In this document: positions 43,383 through 52,775 of the stretch, one piece after another | Layout: every line of letters starts with the position of its first letter | How positions within the stretch are numbered: the stretch's first letter is position 1 | Origin: Lachnospiraceae bacterium | GTDB lineage: Bacteria > Bacillota > Clostridia > Lachnospirales > Lachnospiraceae | Direction: 5' to 3' | NCBI GenBank assembly: GCA_019421365.1 | Contig: JAHZFJ010000012.1 | Location: 1 to 64,000, forward strand | Length of the DNA: 64,000 nucleotides | The notes under the pieces: model-generated | Database searches by the model: none | What the model was told of the DNA's origin: nothing | The model's input: the letters and a program-made list of their open reading frames with translations, nothing else | Translations under genes and position numbers: made by a program

Positions 43383-43916
43383 CTATTCACAACATAACTT
43401 ACCAAGTTTGTTCACTCGGTATATAACGTAGATTCTAAGTGAAAGTATGTAGATTGCTATTAAAACACCCTGTGTGTTACTATAATTCAACCAACAGATA
43501 CCCAAAATCAATATGCCAATTACTTGAAGTACTGTGTATCCACTTAATATTCTTTCATTCTCACAGGCATAATCGACTTTACCTTTCGCCTCGAACATCT
43601 GCGTTACACCACGAAAGAAGTAATATACGAAAACTAATTCTATCAAAGCTACAAGCATTGATAACATATATGAACTACCTAATGAAATATCAAGATTTGT
43701 CTTTATAAGGTCTAACAATGTTAGAATTATTAATGCTATACATGCTTTCTTTGATCTATTAAATGATAATTGTCCTTCAGCTTCTCCTATTAATTCGACT
43801 CCCGTCGCTACAATAATCCAAGCAATAAAACTTGGAATAATTGGTAACGTACCTAGATTTATATGAAAAGTTGCTAGTATTAGTCCTAATACAATGTTTT
43901 TATAACCATTAGCCAT
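43383..43916 (-). CDS. Integral membrane protein, paralogue of its neighbour
   Basis: A 177-residue protein with about six hydrophobic segments. It aligns by eye with the product of 43919-44476 along its full length: VLGLILATFHINLGTLPIIP versus IGLFIVTFHINSVYYQLLP, and NERILSGYTVLQVIGILIL versus NERILTRYSILHIIGLLLL. They are therefore tandem duplicates. Family unknown. It is the third gene of a leftward operon with the 321-residue membrane-anchored protein. A heteromeric membrane complex is possible. Confidence 0.7.
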   Translation of the reverse strand: MANGYKNIVLGLILATFHINLGTLPIIPSFIAWIIVATGVELIGEAEGQLSFNRSKKACIALIILTLLDLIKTNLDISLGSSYMLSMLVALIELVFVYYFFRGVTQMFEAKGKVDYACENERILSGYTVLQVIGILILGICWLNYSNTQGVLIAIYILSLRIYVIYRVNKLGKLCCE

Positions 43917-43918
43917 GA

Positions 43919-44476
43919 TTACCCCCTCACTCTCTCTATTTTCCCAAGTCTACATAATTTCTTTATTCTCATAATCCGAAATATAATAAATACTCTAAGT
44001 CCAACCATGTAAACTGAAACTAGATCATTCTCTAATCCACTATAGTCTGCCCAATTCTTACATAGAAGCAGTAATCCTATTATATGTAATATACTATAAC
44101 GTGTAAGAATTCGTTCATTCCAGATGGCAGATTGTTTCTTACCTGCTTTCTGAAACATTTCTGTGGTCGCTTGCAACATATTATACAGGAATAATAATTC
44201 GATTATAGAAGTTATTACAATAAACCAATATGCATGTGTGATTTGTCTGTTACTGATGGTCATTATATAGTCAATGAATGTTAATATGCATAATACAGAT
44301 ACCAACTTAGATCCATTCTTCCAGCTTAGTAACCCTGTTTTATCGCAAAGACCTGCTACCCCAAAAGCCACTAAGAACCACCCAAGAAAGCTTGGTAACA
44401 ATTGATAATAAACTGAATTAATATGAAATGTTACTATAAATAATCCTATCCACATATATCTATAATTCTTACTCAT
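43919..44476 (-). CDS. Integral membrane protein, paralogue of its neighbour
   Basis: A 185-residue polytopic protein of about six helices sharing the TFHIN...LPSF opening and the NERILxxYxxLxxIG motif with its downstream neighbour (2-nt gap). The conserved Asn-Glu-Arg between helices may be functional. Its start overlaps the end of the 321-residue gene by 8 nt, so all three are co-translated. Family not recognised. Confidence 0.7.
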   Translation of the reverse strand: MSKNYRYMWIGLFIVTFHINSVYYQLLPSFLGWFLVAFGVAGLCDKTGLLSWKNGSKLVSVLCILTFIDYIMTISNRQITHAYWFIVITSIIELLFLYNMLQATTEMFQKAGKKQSAIWNERILTRYSILHIIGLLLLCKNWADYSGLENDLVSVYMVGLRVFIIFRIMRIKKLCRLGKIERVRG

Positions 44477-45434
44477 TCCTACCTTCTCTCTCTTTCAGAT
44501 ACTTGTAGATTTGTTTTTCCGTTGTTATTTTATATTCTTGGCTTTCTCTCATATTATGCAGGCGAATATAGCCTTGCTTACCGTTCTTCTCTTTGAATAT
44601 TAATCTCGGACGTATATCTATAGAGTAATACTGATTATATTTCTGATTCATTAGACCTAGTGTATTAATAATAATCTCTATATTATCACCTTTCTTAAAC
44701 TCCAAGTCTAGCTTGTTAAGTTCTGATACCTGGTAAGAAATTCCGTTAATATCAATAGTAAAATCAACATCCGCACTAGATAGTAAAGGTGAATCAATAC
44801 TCTCTACAGTAATATCATTAAGAACTTCCATTCTTACCATCGATATTCCATCTGAACTGGATGAGGAATAATACGATTCCAATGATGTCTGACTATAATC
44901 ATTCTTAAATAAGATAACTTTTCCAATATCCACAACTGTACTTTCATTGTTACTCCAGATCAATTCTGCTTTTGTCAGTGTGATCTCCTCTTCTAAAGGT
45001 ACTTGCACAAATTCTATAATAATCTGATGGATCTGATACCTACCGTACTCTTTCCAAGAGTTAGTACTATAATTATTAATAGAAGTATAATATGTTAGCA
45101 CTGAATAATTCACATTCTCATTTGCAAAACAGTTAAGGTCTGGCCTCTCAGGAAAAGAAATTCCACTAACAGAATTCTCATGTTTATCATCCGTTATATA
45201 TAACAATTGAATCTGTACTCTCCCCTCATTCACATCTGGGCTAATCTGATCAACCCCTACCTCCATACCAACAGGTAACATAACCGGTTCTTTCACTCTT
45301 CGATTCCAATCACGAAACAAGCAGAATCCACTTGCAATCAAGATAAGAATTACACCAACAAGGATAATATAGTGATTACGTTTCTTTATCTTATCCAGTT
45401 CATCTATACTGTTCTCTTCCATGCTCTCCTCCAT
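44469..45434 (-). CDS. Membrane-anchored extracytoplasmic protein
   Basis: A 321-residue protein with a short acidic/basic cytoplasmic N-terminus, a single helix at about 22-42 (YIILVGVILILIASGFCLF), and a beta-rich outer domain with no family I recognise. Two starts are possible: ATG 45434 (AAGGA 8 nt upstream) or ATG 45422 (GAGGAG inside the first codons). First gene of an operon with the two paralogous membrane proteins. A 9-bp perfect palindrome about 100 nt upstream may be its operator. Confidence 0.65.
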   Translation of the reverse strand: MEESMEENSIDELDKIKKRNHYIILVGVILILIASGFCLFRDWNRRVKEPVMLPVGMEVGVDQISPDVNEGRVQIQLLYITDDKHENSVSGISFPERPDLNCFANENVNYSVLTYYTSINNYSTNSWKEYGRYQIHQIIIEFVQVPLEEEITLTKAELIWSNNESTVVDIGKVILFKNDYSQTSLESYYSSSSSDGISMVRMEVLNDITVESIDSPLLSSADVDFTIDINGISYQVSELNKLDLEFKKGDNIEIIINTLGLMNQKYNQYYSIDIRPRLIFKEKNGKQGYIRLHNMRESQEYKITTEKQIYKYLKEREGRNE

Positions 45435-45523
45435 TTCTATATTCCTTCTGCTACTCCTTCAATTCATAGGTACTTCAATTCATATGTTATTCTATTCCCA
45501 TACTTAAACTCCATATAACTTGT

Positions 45524-45545
45524 AACTACAAGATTACTTGTAGTT
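45524..45545. promoter_or_regulatory. Perfect 9-bp inverted repeat, candidate operator
   Basis: AACTACAAG-ATTA-CTTGTAGTT, size and symmetry typical of GntR- or MarR-type operators, about 90-100 nt upstream of the membrane-protein operon. No regulator gene is adjacent. The rest of 45435-45648 is featureless. Confidence 0.4.
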
Positions 45546-45648
45546 TTAAGTAAATTATAGCATATTTTAGATTTTTTATACAACTAATATCAATACGATA
45601 AAATGATACACTCATTTTGCCCTGTTACTAATTGCTGCTGTGTATGCT

Positions 45649-45706
45649 AAAAACCGCTACTATTATAAATACTTAGATTCCCAAAGTTTCTATAATAGTA
45701 ACGGTT
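45649..45706 (-). terminator. Terminator after the SGNH hydrolase gene
   Basis: Stem AACCGTTACTATTATA / TATAATAGTAGCGGTT on the - strand followed by TTTTTAG. Confidence 0.75.
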
Positions 45707-45790
45707 AGTTATTGATTTCTATGTTAATTACATCCTTAGTTTTGTTATGAACTTCTCTTGAAACTCTACGCCAAATTTTTTTTCCTTTCC

Positions 45791-46444
45791 TTATATAATC
45801 CCGTAATAAAATCCCTCTGTTAATTCTCTTATCCTAGCAACTACTAAATCCGCCAATTGCTTATGTCCTTCTTCATCAAGATGCTCACGGTCTGCTTCAC
45901 TAGGCTTTGCTACTGTAGACGCATCAAGAAAAGAACAATTATTGCTAAGTGCAATCTTTCTTAATTCTTTGGATAGCTGTAAGGATACCTCAACTGACTT
46001 TTCATCAAACTCTGGATCAAAGCCCTCCTCACCAATTCCTCTTCCAAGATGAATTGGTGATAGAATCACAATCCTTGACTGGTTATCTGCAAACTGATGA
46101 ACAGTCTCAATAATCTGTTCAATCCCTTTTGCAATCGTACCAGCAGATGCACCGTATCTAGTCTTGCAATCATTAGTTCCTAACATGATGAATACTATAT
46201 CAATTGGATTATGGGATTCTATTACCATACGGATTGCATCGATTCCCTTGCGATTTGGACGTATCTCATCTTCAAAAACTGTTGTTCTTCCACATAGGCC
46301 TTCTTCAATTATGGCATACTCTTCTCTACCAAGAATCTCTTGAACTCTCCCTGTCCATCGTACCTTTTCATCATATCTACCACGTCCGTCCGGTCTATAA
46401 CCATATGTATTAGAATCTCCAAAGCATAATATTCGTTTCATCAT
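45791..46444 (-). CDS. SGNH/GDSL-type esterase
   Basis: A 217-residue cytoplasmic hydrolase. Block I is CFGDSNTYGY with the catalytic Ser, block II Gly lies in EEGLCGRTTV, block III is MLGTNDCKTRYG and block V is DREHLDEEGH (Asp-x-x-His). It resembles arylesterases or acyl-carbohydrate esterases of the TesA/TAP group and could deacetylate plant polysaccharide fragments. It has its own terminator. GGAG 9 nt before the ATG. Confidence 0.88.
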   Translation of the reverse strand: MMKRILCFGDSNTYGYRPDGRGRYDEKVRWTGRVQEILGREEYAIIEEGLCGRTTVFEDEIRPNRKGIDAIRMVIESHNPIDIVFIMLGTNDCKTRYGASAGTIAKGIEQIIETVHQFADNQSRIVILSPIHLGRGIGEEGFDPEFDEKSVEVSLQLSKELRKIALSNNCSFLDASTVAKPSEADREHLDEEGHKQLADLVVARIRELTEGFYYGII

Positions 46445-46592
46445 AACAGCACTCTCCTATTAATATCTGGAGAATTGTGCTTAACACTACTCTCCTTAAA
46501 ACATTGTCTATTGGCTCTCTGTTAATTCCATATTAATTAACTAGGAATAATATGAATTAATTTTACCTCTAGTATATGATAATGTCAAGGAG

Positions 46593-46629
46593 AAAATTGC
46601 CATTCTATACAATATAGAATGGCAATTTT
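46593..46629 (-). terminator. Terminator after the aldo/keto reductase gene
   Basis: Perfect 17-bp stem AAAATTGCCATTCTATA / TATAGAATGGCAATTTT with a 3-nt loop. It can serve both directions. Confidence 0.85.
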
Positions 46630-46653
46630 GTTCTAACTATTTATACTAATTAA

Positions 46654-47643
46654 TTATTTACTTGCTAAGATTTCTTCAATCACACGAAGTTCTTCTTCTG
46701 TAAAATCCAATTTATCTACTATACCGATATTATCTCTAATTTGCTCTACTCTACTTGCACCGATTAATACTGTTGTAACTCGATCACGTAATACCCAAGA
46801 AAGTGCCATCTGCGCTAGTGTCTGCCCTCTATCACTTGCCACTTCATTTAACTTAGTTACTTTGGCTACAAGTTCTGGAGTTATACTATCTTCATGTAAG
46901 AAATGATTTCTTGTAGCGCGACTTCCTGCTGGAATTCCATGTAGATATTTATCCGTTAATACCCCTTGAGCAAGCGGACTGAAGCAGATGCTACCAGCAC
47001 CAACCTCATCTAATGTATCCAATAAATGATCATCTTCCACCCAACGATTCATCATACTGTAACTTACTTGGTTAATAAGTAATGGTGTTCCATTGGCCTT
47101 TAAAATCTCTGCTGCCCTTATTGTCTGTTCTGAATTATAATTAGAAATTCCTACATATAATGCTTTTCCTTGGCGAACAATATCCGATAATGCACCCATA
47201 GTTTCCTCTAATGGAGTTTCAGGATCAAATCTATGATGATAGAAGATGTCAACATAATCTAGTTTCATTCTCTTTAAACTTTGATTTAAACTTGACATAA
47301 GATACTTTCTTGAACCACCATCTCCATAAGGGCCCGGCCACATATCATAACCAGCTTTTGTTGAGATAATCATCTCATCTCTATATGGACGTAAATCACT
47401 TTCCATAATTCGTCCAAAATTATCTTCAGCGGAACCATAAACCGGTCCATAGTTATTAGCCAAATCAAAATGTGTGATTCCTTGATCAAATGCTTCGAAA
47501 AGCATTGCTTTTTGGTTTTCGAATGGATCAACCGAACCAAAATTATGCCATAAACCAAGAGCAACTCGAGGTAATTTCACCCCACTATTTCCGCATTTTT
47601 TATACTGCATATGTTCATATCTATTATTACTTGCTTTATACAT
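46654..47643 (-). CDS. Aldo/keto reductase, YghZ-like
   Basis: A 329-residue TIM-barrel NADPH-dependent reductase of the YghZ/Kvbeta-like AKR group. It has ALGLWHNFG, the catalytic Asp-Tyr region DLANNYGPVYGSAED, Lys in ISTKAGYDMWPGPYGDGGSR, YVDIFYHHRFDPETPLEETM and the cofactor loop VLIGASRVEQI. Relatives reduce L-glyceraldehyde 3-phosphate and methylglyoxal. It is divergent from an AraC regulator 175 nt away, which probably controls it. AAAGGAG before the ATG. Confidence 0.92.
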   Translation of the reverse strand: MYKASNNRYEHMQYKKCGNSGVKLPRVALGLWHNFGSVDPFENQKAMLFEAFDQGITHFDLANNYGPVYGSAEDNFGRIMESDLRPYRDEMIISTKAGYDMWPGPYGDGGSRKYLMSSLNQSLKRMKLDYVDIFYHHRFDPETPLEETMGALSDIVRQGKALYVGISNYNSEQTIRAAEILKANGTPLLINQVSYSMMNRWVEDDHLLDTLDEVGAGSICFSPLAQGVLTDKYLHGIPAGSRATRNHFLHEDSITPELVAKVTKLNEVASDRGQTLAQMALSWVLRDRVTTVLIGASRVEQIRDNIGIVDKLDFTEEELRVIEEILASK

Positions 47644-47818
47644 CTTATATCTCCTTTCATTTTGTTTGTGTATTTCTTAATCTGTTGACTTTATTTTAAC
47701 TCTTATTGTTCTATTATAAAATGTAGCAGACCGTCCATCTCTTGTACCAAAGCGACTTATAATTGTATTTACATAATACATCATATATGATACAGTACTT
47801 TCAAAGGAGTGATGAACC

Positions 47819-48739
47819 ATGTATTTTTGTTTACAGACAGATTACCTGCCAAAAGTATCCTATATGAGTCGTAATATTACACCCGAACACTGGACTCATC
47901 TTAGTCGTGTAACAGACGAATATATTCTATATATCGTTAATTCTGGAACCTTGTATATTCAGGAATGTAATTGCAAATATGAGCTACATGCTGGGGATAT
48001 GCTTTTGCTAGAGCCTGGTTATCCTCATGAAGGATATAAGGAAAGTTCATGTGACTATTATTACATACAATTCTCAAAGAATACATTTACCACCTTTGAC
48101 TGTAGTAAATTTGATACAATTGAAAATATTCTACTTGCAAATAAGCGTCTTTTCTATAACTGCGATCCTCTCAGTTATGAACCCTATACACAGTCAAAAT
48201 TGTTTATACCAAAAGACCTTTATATTGCAGATTCGAATGTGTTAACTCGGATTGATCAATATATGCAAGAAGCTCTGTTTGCATTTAATGGCCAGAATGA
48301 ACATTTCAAACTAATTTGTTCCTGCAAATTAATCGAAATACTTACAATACTATCCACATATTTTTCAGAAAAAATATTACATGAGACAAGCAGTCGAGGT
48401 AACGTAGACGGACAAATGAACAAGACCAGGGAACTTCTTCTGCTATTACGTAATTCCTATGGTGATAAATTAACAGGTGATCTAATTTCTACTAAATTAA
48501 ACATGAACTTTGATTACCTAAATCGAGTATTCAAAAAACAAACTGGTTTTACCATCTTCGGGTATCTTAATACCATACGAATTAACAAAGCAAAGGAACT
48601 GCTACTGACCGGTACTATGAAATCTTATGAAATTGCTCGAATGGTTGGATTTAATGATGAATATCATTTTAGTAAAGCCTTCAAGAAAAGCGTTGGGCAA
48701 ACTCCAACACAATTCTTACAACACACAAACAAACAGTAG
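47819..48739 (+). CDS. AraC family transcriptional regulator
   Basis: A 306-residue regulator. The N-terminal cupin-type sensor domain is at about 20-160 (ELHAGDMLLLEPGYPHEGYK). The C-terminal double helix-turn-helix is at about 205-306 (LISTKLNMNFDYLNRVFKKQ, then IARMVGFNDEYHFSKAFKKS). It probably senses a sugar and controls the divergent aldo/keto reductase. AAAGGAG before the ATG, with a strong terminator downstream. Confidence 0.9.
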   Translation: MYFCLQTDYLPKVSYMSRNITPEHWTHLSRVTDEYILYIVNSGTLYIQECNCKYELHAGDMLLLEPGYPHEGYKESSCDYYYIQFSKNTFTTFDCSKFDTIENILLANKRLFYNCDPLSYEPYTQSKLFIPKDLYIADSNVLTRIDQYMQEALFAFNGQNEHFKLICSCKLIEILTILSTYFSEKILHETSSRGNVDGQMNKTRELLLLLRNSYGDKLTGDLISTKLNMNFDYLNRVFKKQTGFTIFGYLNTIRINKAKELLLTGTMKSYEIARMVGFNDEYHFSKAFKKSVGQTPTQFLQHTNKQ

Positions 48740-48762
48740 CGATCCAAGTTATATAACAACGC

Positions 48763-48810
48763 AAAAATGCCCCTACATTGTTACGATTTCAAACAATGTA
48801 GGGGCATTTT
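48763..48810. terminator. Bidirectional terminator between convergent AraC and GH3 genes
   Basis: Perfect 19-bp stem AAAATGCCCCTACATTGTT / AACAATGTAGGGGCATTTT with a 9-nt loop. Confidence 0.88.
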
Positions 48811-48842
48811 CCATATCTTAATACATTTATCTTATAACCAGA

Positions 48843-51659
48843 TTATTCAATATCTCTAAACTCGATATGTTCGATTTTCATATCTTCTGTCATTCCATCT
48901 AAGCTGATTTCGTATTGTCCGTCACCAAGTTCAACACGAGTAAGACGAATCATTGTCCATCTATTATCTGTTCCATTCACTTGCATTACTAATGCAGGCT
49001 CTCCGTTAATCAATAGTTTACAGGTAGATTGTGCCTCATTTCCCTTATTGTTACGAACTTTACCTACTAGCAAGTAAGTTCCTGCTTTTGCTTCAATAAT
49101 GTTTTTACCATTTTCTTTAATAGGAACTTGAATATCCTTAGAAATATCCACTACTTCATGATCCGCAGCTTTCTTCTCCATAGGTGTGAAGTACTGAACT
49201 GTTGCATTGAAATCTTGTTTTCTTCCAAATACAGGTGCATGCATCAAAAACTCACAGATATTCATAGCACAACGTTGTAATTCACCGATTGTTAAAGTGC
49301 CGTTCTTAACTGATTCAACGGTATTATCATTCCAAGTATTAATCTCCGCACCATCGTTAGCAACAACCATGTATAGATCATTCTGAGAACGTACCATAGC
49401 GGCTGTATTCGTTGCAGAACCTTCTCCGCCTTCTACTGGATCATTCATCTTAGCCCACCAGTCAGTCATAACGATACCTTTAAATCCCCATTCATTACGA
49501 AGAACTGTTGTATTCAAATCGTAATTCGATGCATTCCAAAAACCATTAAGAGGATTGTATGTTGTCATGATTGAATTGGCTCCGCCCTCTTTTACTGCAA
49601 CTTCAAAACCTTTTAGGTAGATTTCTCTAAGCGCACGTTCTGATACTACCGCGTCTACAAAACTACGACGATATTCTTGATTATTACATGCAAAATGTTT
49701 TAATGTTCCTGTAGAACCACCTGCTAGAATACCTTTTACTTGAGCTGAAGCAAATCTTGCTGTTATAATAGGATCTTCTGAAAAATACTCGAAGTTACGG
49801 CCATTTAATGGGTGTCTACGAATATTCATACCTGGTCCTAATAACGTATCTACTTCATTTCTAAGTAATTCTTTTCCTTCAAATACATACATTTCTTCAA
49901 TTAATTCTGTATTCCAAGTAGCTGCTAATAATGTTCCGATTGGTACTTGTGTTGCCTTGTGTCCACCATCCATACGAATACCAGATGGTCCATCTGCTGC
50001 ACAACCTAGTGGAATACCATATCCGAATAAGGAATCACCAACTCCACCAAACGCTGCCGCAGTTCCAGGTGTTACCTTAACATTACACATTCCTTCTCCA
50101 CGTACAATTGTTGCTAGTTCAGCAGTTGTTAACTGAGCAATGAATTCTTCCATAGTAGCTTTCTGATCTGCAACATCGCGAAGAGTAATCCCCTTATTTC
50201 CAGTTTGAGGATATGTTGGTGGTAAGTTTTCCTCGATTCTATCTTTCATGGAATACGTTCTTGTTGGAACAGCTTCATAAGTAAGCTCATATGCTCCATT
50301 ATCAAGACGATTACCTGGTTTCATTCTTGTGAACTCTTTTATTGGTGACAACGCTTCTTGTAACTGTGCTACTACTTCTATGTTTTCTACCACGTATCCT
50401 GTCTTTTCTCCACTAGGAGTCTTAAATGCCACACGCGCGCAATTTCTAACACTTGAACCAACATAGATTCCATATTCACCTGCTTCAAGAACCATACATG
50501 ATTTATGTCCAGTAACTCCGCTATCATCATAAGAAGCTAAATCAGACGCCTTGAATTCGATTGATAGAATTTGCTCATCATTAGGGGCAAGCACTTTTGT
50601 CTTAGCGAAAGTAACTAACTTCTTAGCTGGTTGACCTAGTTTACCTTGTGGAGCTTCTACATACACTTGTACGGATTCTTTTCCTGCGTAAGTATCACCT
50701 GTATTCTTCACAGCCACTTGTAACTTGATTGTAGGATTAGAATCTTTATCTGTAATGACCTCTGCTTTAGCATTGGTCTCAAATGTTGTATATGATAAAC
50801 CGAATCCAAATTCATATTGAACCTTCTCAGGTGCGAATGTTTCAAAATAGCGATATCCTACATAAACATCTTCCCTGTAAAGATTTACATCTGCATCTCC
50901 GTAATTTTCATTAGATGGATAATCTTCCAATTGGTATGCAATGGTATCTGTTAATTTACCACATGGAGTCACATCACCAACTAATACATCTGCTACCGCA
51001 TTACCACCTTCGATACCACCTTGCCATACATACATAATACTTTGAATGCTGTTTTTAAAACGTTCATCTTCTGCCCAACTCATATTGATAACATTTGAAA
51101 CATTTAATAAAACAACAACTTTGTCAAAATATTTTGTTACAGTTTCAAGTATCTCAACTTCTTCTTGTTGTAAAAGGAAGCTTCCTTCTTCTGATGTATT
51201 ATCTTTGTCTTCCCCGGCAGTTCTTCCTATAATAACAATAGCCTTATCCGAATGTTCTGCTGCTTCTTTAGCTAACTCATCTGTTACCGTCATTTCTTTT
51301 TGACAATATGGTTCTGCAGCCCAAGCTCCTCCCCCATTATCAAATGGATTTTCTTTGATCCATTCTTCATATACGCTTACTAATGATTCATTCAATTCAA
51401 TGTCTTTCTTAGCACGTAAACCTTCAAGAATGTTTGTTGTATATACTACATTAACGGAACCACCTGAACCTGTTCCGGAACGATAATAATTAATTTGTGC
51501 TCTACCGAAAAGTGAAACTTTCTCTCCTTTTTGAATAGGTAACACATTATTTTCGTTCTTTAATAATACAGCACCTTCTGCTGCTACTTTTCTTGTAAAT
51601 TCTGCAAATCCTTCATAAGGTACACCAATTTTATGTTCGTTTATGTATTGTTGATCCAT
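48843..51659 (-). CDS. Glycoside hydrolase family 3 (beta-glucosidase type), permuted domain order
   Basis: A 938-residue intracellular enzyme. The usual C-terminal alpha/beta sandwich comes first (about 20-255, EGAVLLKNENNVLPIQKGEK and YVGYRYFETF), followed by the Fn3-like domain (to about 400). The catalytic TIM-like barrel is last (about 500-800, GIPLGCAADGPSGIRMDGGH), with nucleophile D733 in GIVMTDWW. A CBM-like beta domain ends the protein (about 830-938). This reversed order is known for some Ruminococcus and Butyrivibrio enzymes. There is no signal peptide, so it cleaves imported oligosaccharides. It is divergent from an AraC gene with a long palindrome between. AAGGAGG before ATG. 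Confidence 0.92.
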   Translation of the reverse strand: MDQQYINEHKIGVPYEGFAEFTRKVAAEGAVLLKNENNVLPIQKGEKVSLFGRAQINYYRSGTGSGGSVNVVYTTNILEGLRAKKDIELNESLVSVYEEWIKENPFDNGGGAWAAEPYCQKEMTVTDELAKEAAEHSDKAIVIIGRTAGEDKDNTSEEGSFLLQQEEVEILETVTKYFDKVVVLLNVSNVINMSWAEDERFKNSIQSIMYVWQGGIEGGNAVADVLVGDVTPCGKLTDTIAYQLEDYPSNENYGDADVNLYREDVYVGYRYFETFAPEKVQYEFGFGLSYTTFETNAKAEVITDKDSNPTIKLQVAVKNTGDTYAGKESVQVYVEAPQGKLGQPAKKLVTFAKTKVLAPNDEQILSIEFKASDLASYDDSGVTGHKSCMVLEAGEYGIYVGSSVRNCARVAFKTPSGEKTGYVVENIEVVAQLQEALSPIKEFTRMKPGNRLDNGAYELTYEAVPTRTYSMKDRIEENLPPTYPQTGNKGITLRDVADQKATMEEFIAQLTTAELATIVRGEGMCNVKVTPGTAAAFGGVGDSLFGYGIPLGCAADGPSGIRMDGGHKATQVPIGTLLAATWNTELIEEMYVFEGKELLRNEVDTLLGPGMNIRRHPLNGRNFEYFSEDPIITARFASAQVKGILAGGSTGTLKHFACNNQEYRRSFVDAVVSERALREIYLKGFEVAVKEGGANSIMTTYNPLNGFWNASNYDLNTTVLRNEWGFKGIVMTDWWAKMNDPVEGGEGSATNTAAMVRSQNDLYMVVANDGAEINTWNDNTVESVKNGTLTIGELQRCAMNICEFLMHAPVFGRKQDFNATVQYFTPMEKKAADHEVVDISKDIQVPIKENGKNIIEAKAGTYLLVGKVRNNKGNEAQSTCKLLINGEPALVMQVNGTDNRWTMIRLTRVELGDGQYEISLDGMTEDMKIEHIEFRDIE

Positions 51660-51730
51660 AATTGCCTCCTTGTTTAATCTATAAGTTTTAGAATCCTGTT
51701 CTATCGCTTACTTCTCGTGTGAAATTCAAA

Positions 51731-51784
51731 GCTATAATGTTACTTATAAAAGTAACTTTGTTGCTTTTATAAGTAACATTATAG
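51731..51784. promoter_or_regulatory. Perfect 22-bp-arm palindrome between GH3 and AraC genes
   Basis: Arms GCTATAATGTTACTTATAAA+AG (51731-51752) and its exact complement (51763-51784) around an 11-nt loop. Arm 1 itself contains the start of a smaller palindrome, GTTACTT/AAGTAAC. It lies 72 nt before the GH3 start and 80 nt before the AraC start. It could be a regulator binding array or a leader hairpin; there is no T-run, so it is not a standard terminator. Confidence 0.6.
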
Positions 51785-51864
51785 CCAAACTGTTTTAGAT
51801 ATGATATAATTTTCCTATCAAAAAGTATAATTATTTTGTCGTCTTTTATTGGAAAGGAAAATAT

Positions 51865-52758
51865 ATGATGCAATATCTAGAACAGAAAAAGGAGTTAATT
51901 AACGGAATTCCATCCAATTACATCTGTGATATACATACTGTGCATAGTGCTGGTATCTCCTTTCCAGCGCATTATCACAGTTATATTGAATTATTGTATG
52001 GGTTAGAAGGTCGTTTCAATGTGCTACTTAATGGAAAATACCATTATTTTGCTAAAGGAGATCTTATATTGATCAACTCCAAAGAGGTTCATCAAGTCAA
52101 TGCACTTGACGAATTCGGAGGTAACTATATTGTTCTTCGATTTGAACCTGAAGTGATCTATAATAATATGTTTCAGAACTATTCAGAATTAAAATACACC
52201 TTACCGTTTTTGATTGATAATCCAAAACAACCAAAGGTTATACCAAAAGACTTACTAGAAAGTACAAGTATACCTGAATTATTATGGGATATTCATAAAG
52301 AGATGGAAGAACAGAATTATGGATATGAGCTTGCTGTTCGTAATCATATCGGGCGAATCTTCTTGTGGATCTTACGATATTTTCATGCCAATGATCCGAA
52401 CGGTACCTTTCAATTTAGTGAAGACGAATTATATCTAAAACGCTTACAACCAGCACTAGATTATGTACCAGACAATTATATGAATGAGATAAAGACAACT
52501 GAAATGGCATCCCTTTGTAATATGAGTTCTAGTTATTTTTCTCGACTCTTTAATCGGGTCATGAATATGAACTTTAATGATTATGTAAATCATATTCGAT
52601 TGAAAGAAGCCGAGAAGCTTCTTGTATCAACCGATCTGAATATTACAGAGATATCAACCCATGTTGGATTTAACACAACAAGTTATTTTATAAAAGTCTT
52701 CAAACAGAGTAAAGGTACTTCTCCTAAGCAATATCAGAAGGAATACCTTAATGAATAA
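51865..52758 (+). CDS. AraC family transcriptional regulator
   Basis: A 297-residue protein. The N-terminal cupin sensor is FPAHYHSYIELLYGLEGRFN and AKGDLILINSKEVHQVNALD. The C-terminal AraC double HTH is at about 195-297 (TTEMASLCNMSSSYFSRLFN, then ITEISTHVGFNTTSYFIKVF). It is divergent from the GH3 gene, which it most likely regulates in response to an oligosaccharide. AAAGGAA before the ATG. Confidence 0.9.
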   Translation: MMQYLEQKKELINGIPSNYICDIHTVHSAGISFPAHYHSYIELLYGLEGRFNVLLNGKYHYFAKGDLILINSKEVHQVNALDEFGGNYIVLRFEPEVIYNNMFQNYSELKYTLPFLIDNPKQPKVIPKDLLESTSIPELLWDIHKEMEEQNYGYELAVRNHIGRIFLWILRYFHANDPNGTFQFSEDELYLKRLQPALDYVPDNYMNEIKTTEMASLCNMSSSYFSRLFNRVMNMNFNDYVNHIRLKEAEKLLVSTDLNITEISTHVGFNTTSYFIKVFKQSKGTSPKQYQKEYLNE

Positions 52759-52775
52759 TATAGTTATCTATTGAT

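Noticed and set aside
51688..51873. A 61-codon leftward frame between the GH3 and AraC genes
   Set aside because: It is created by reading through the perfect palindrome and has no family similarity or ribosome site.
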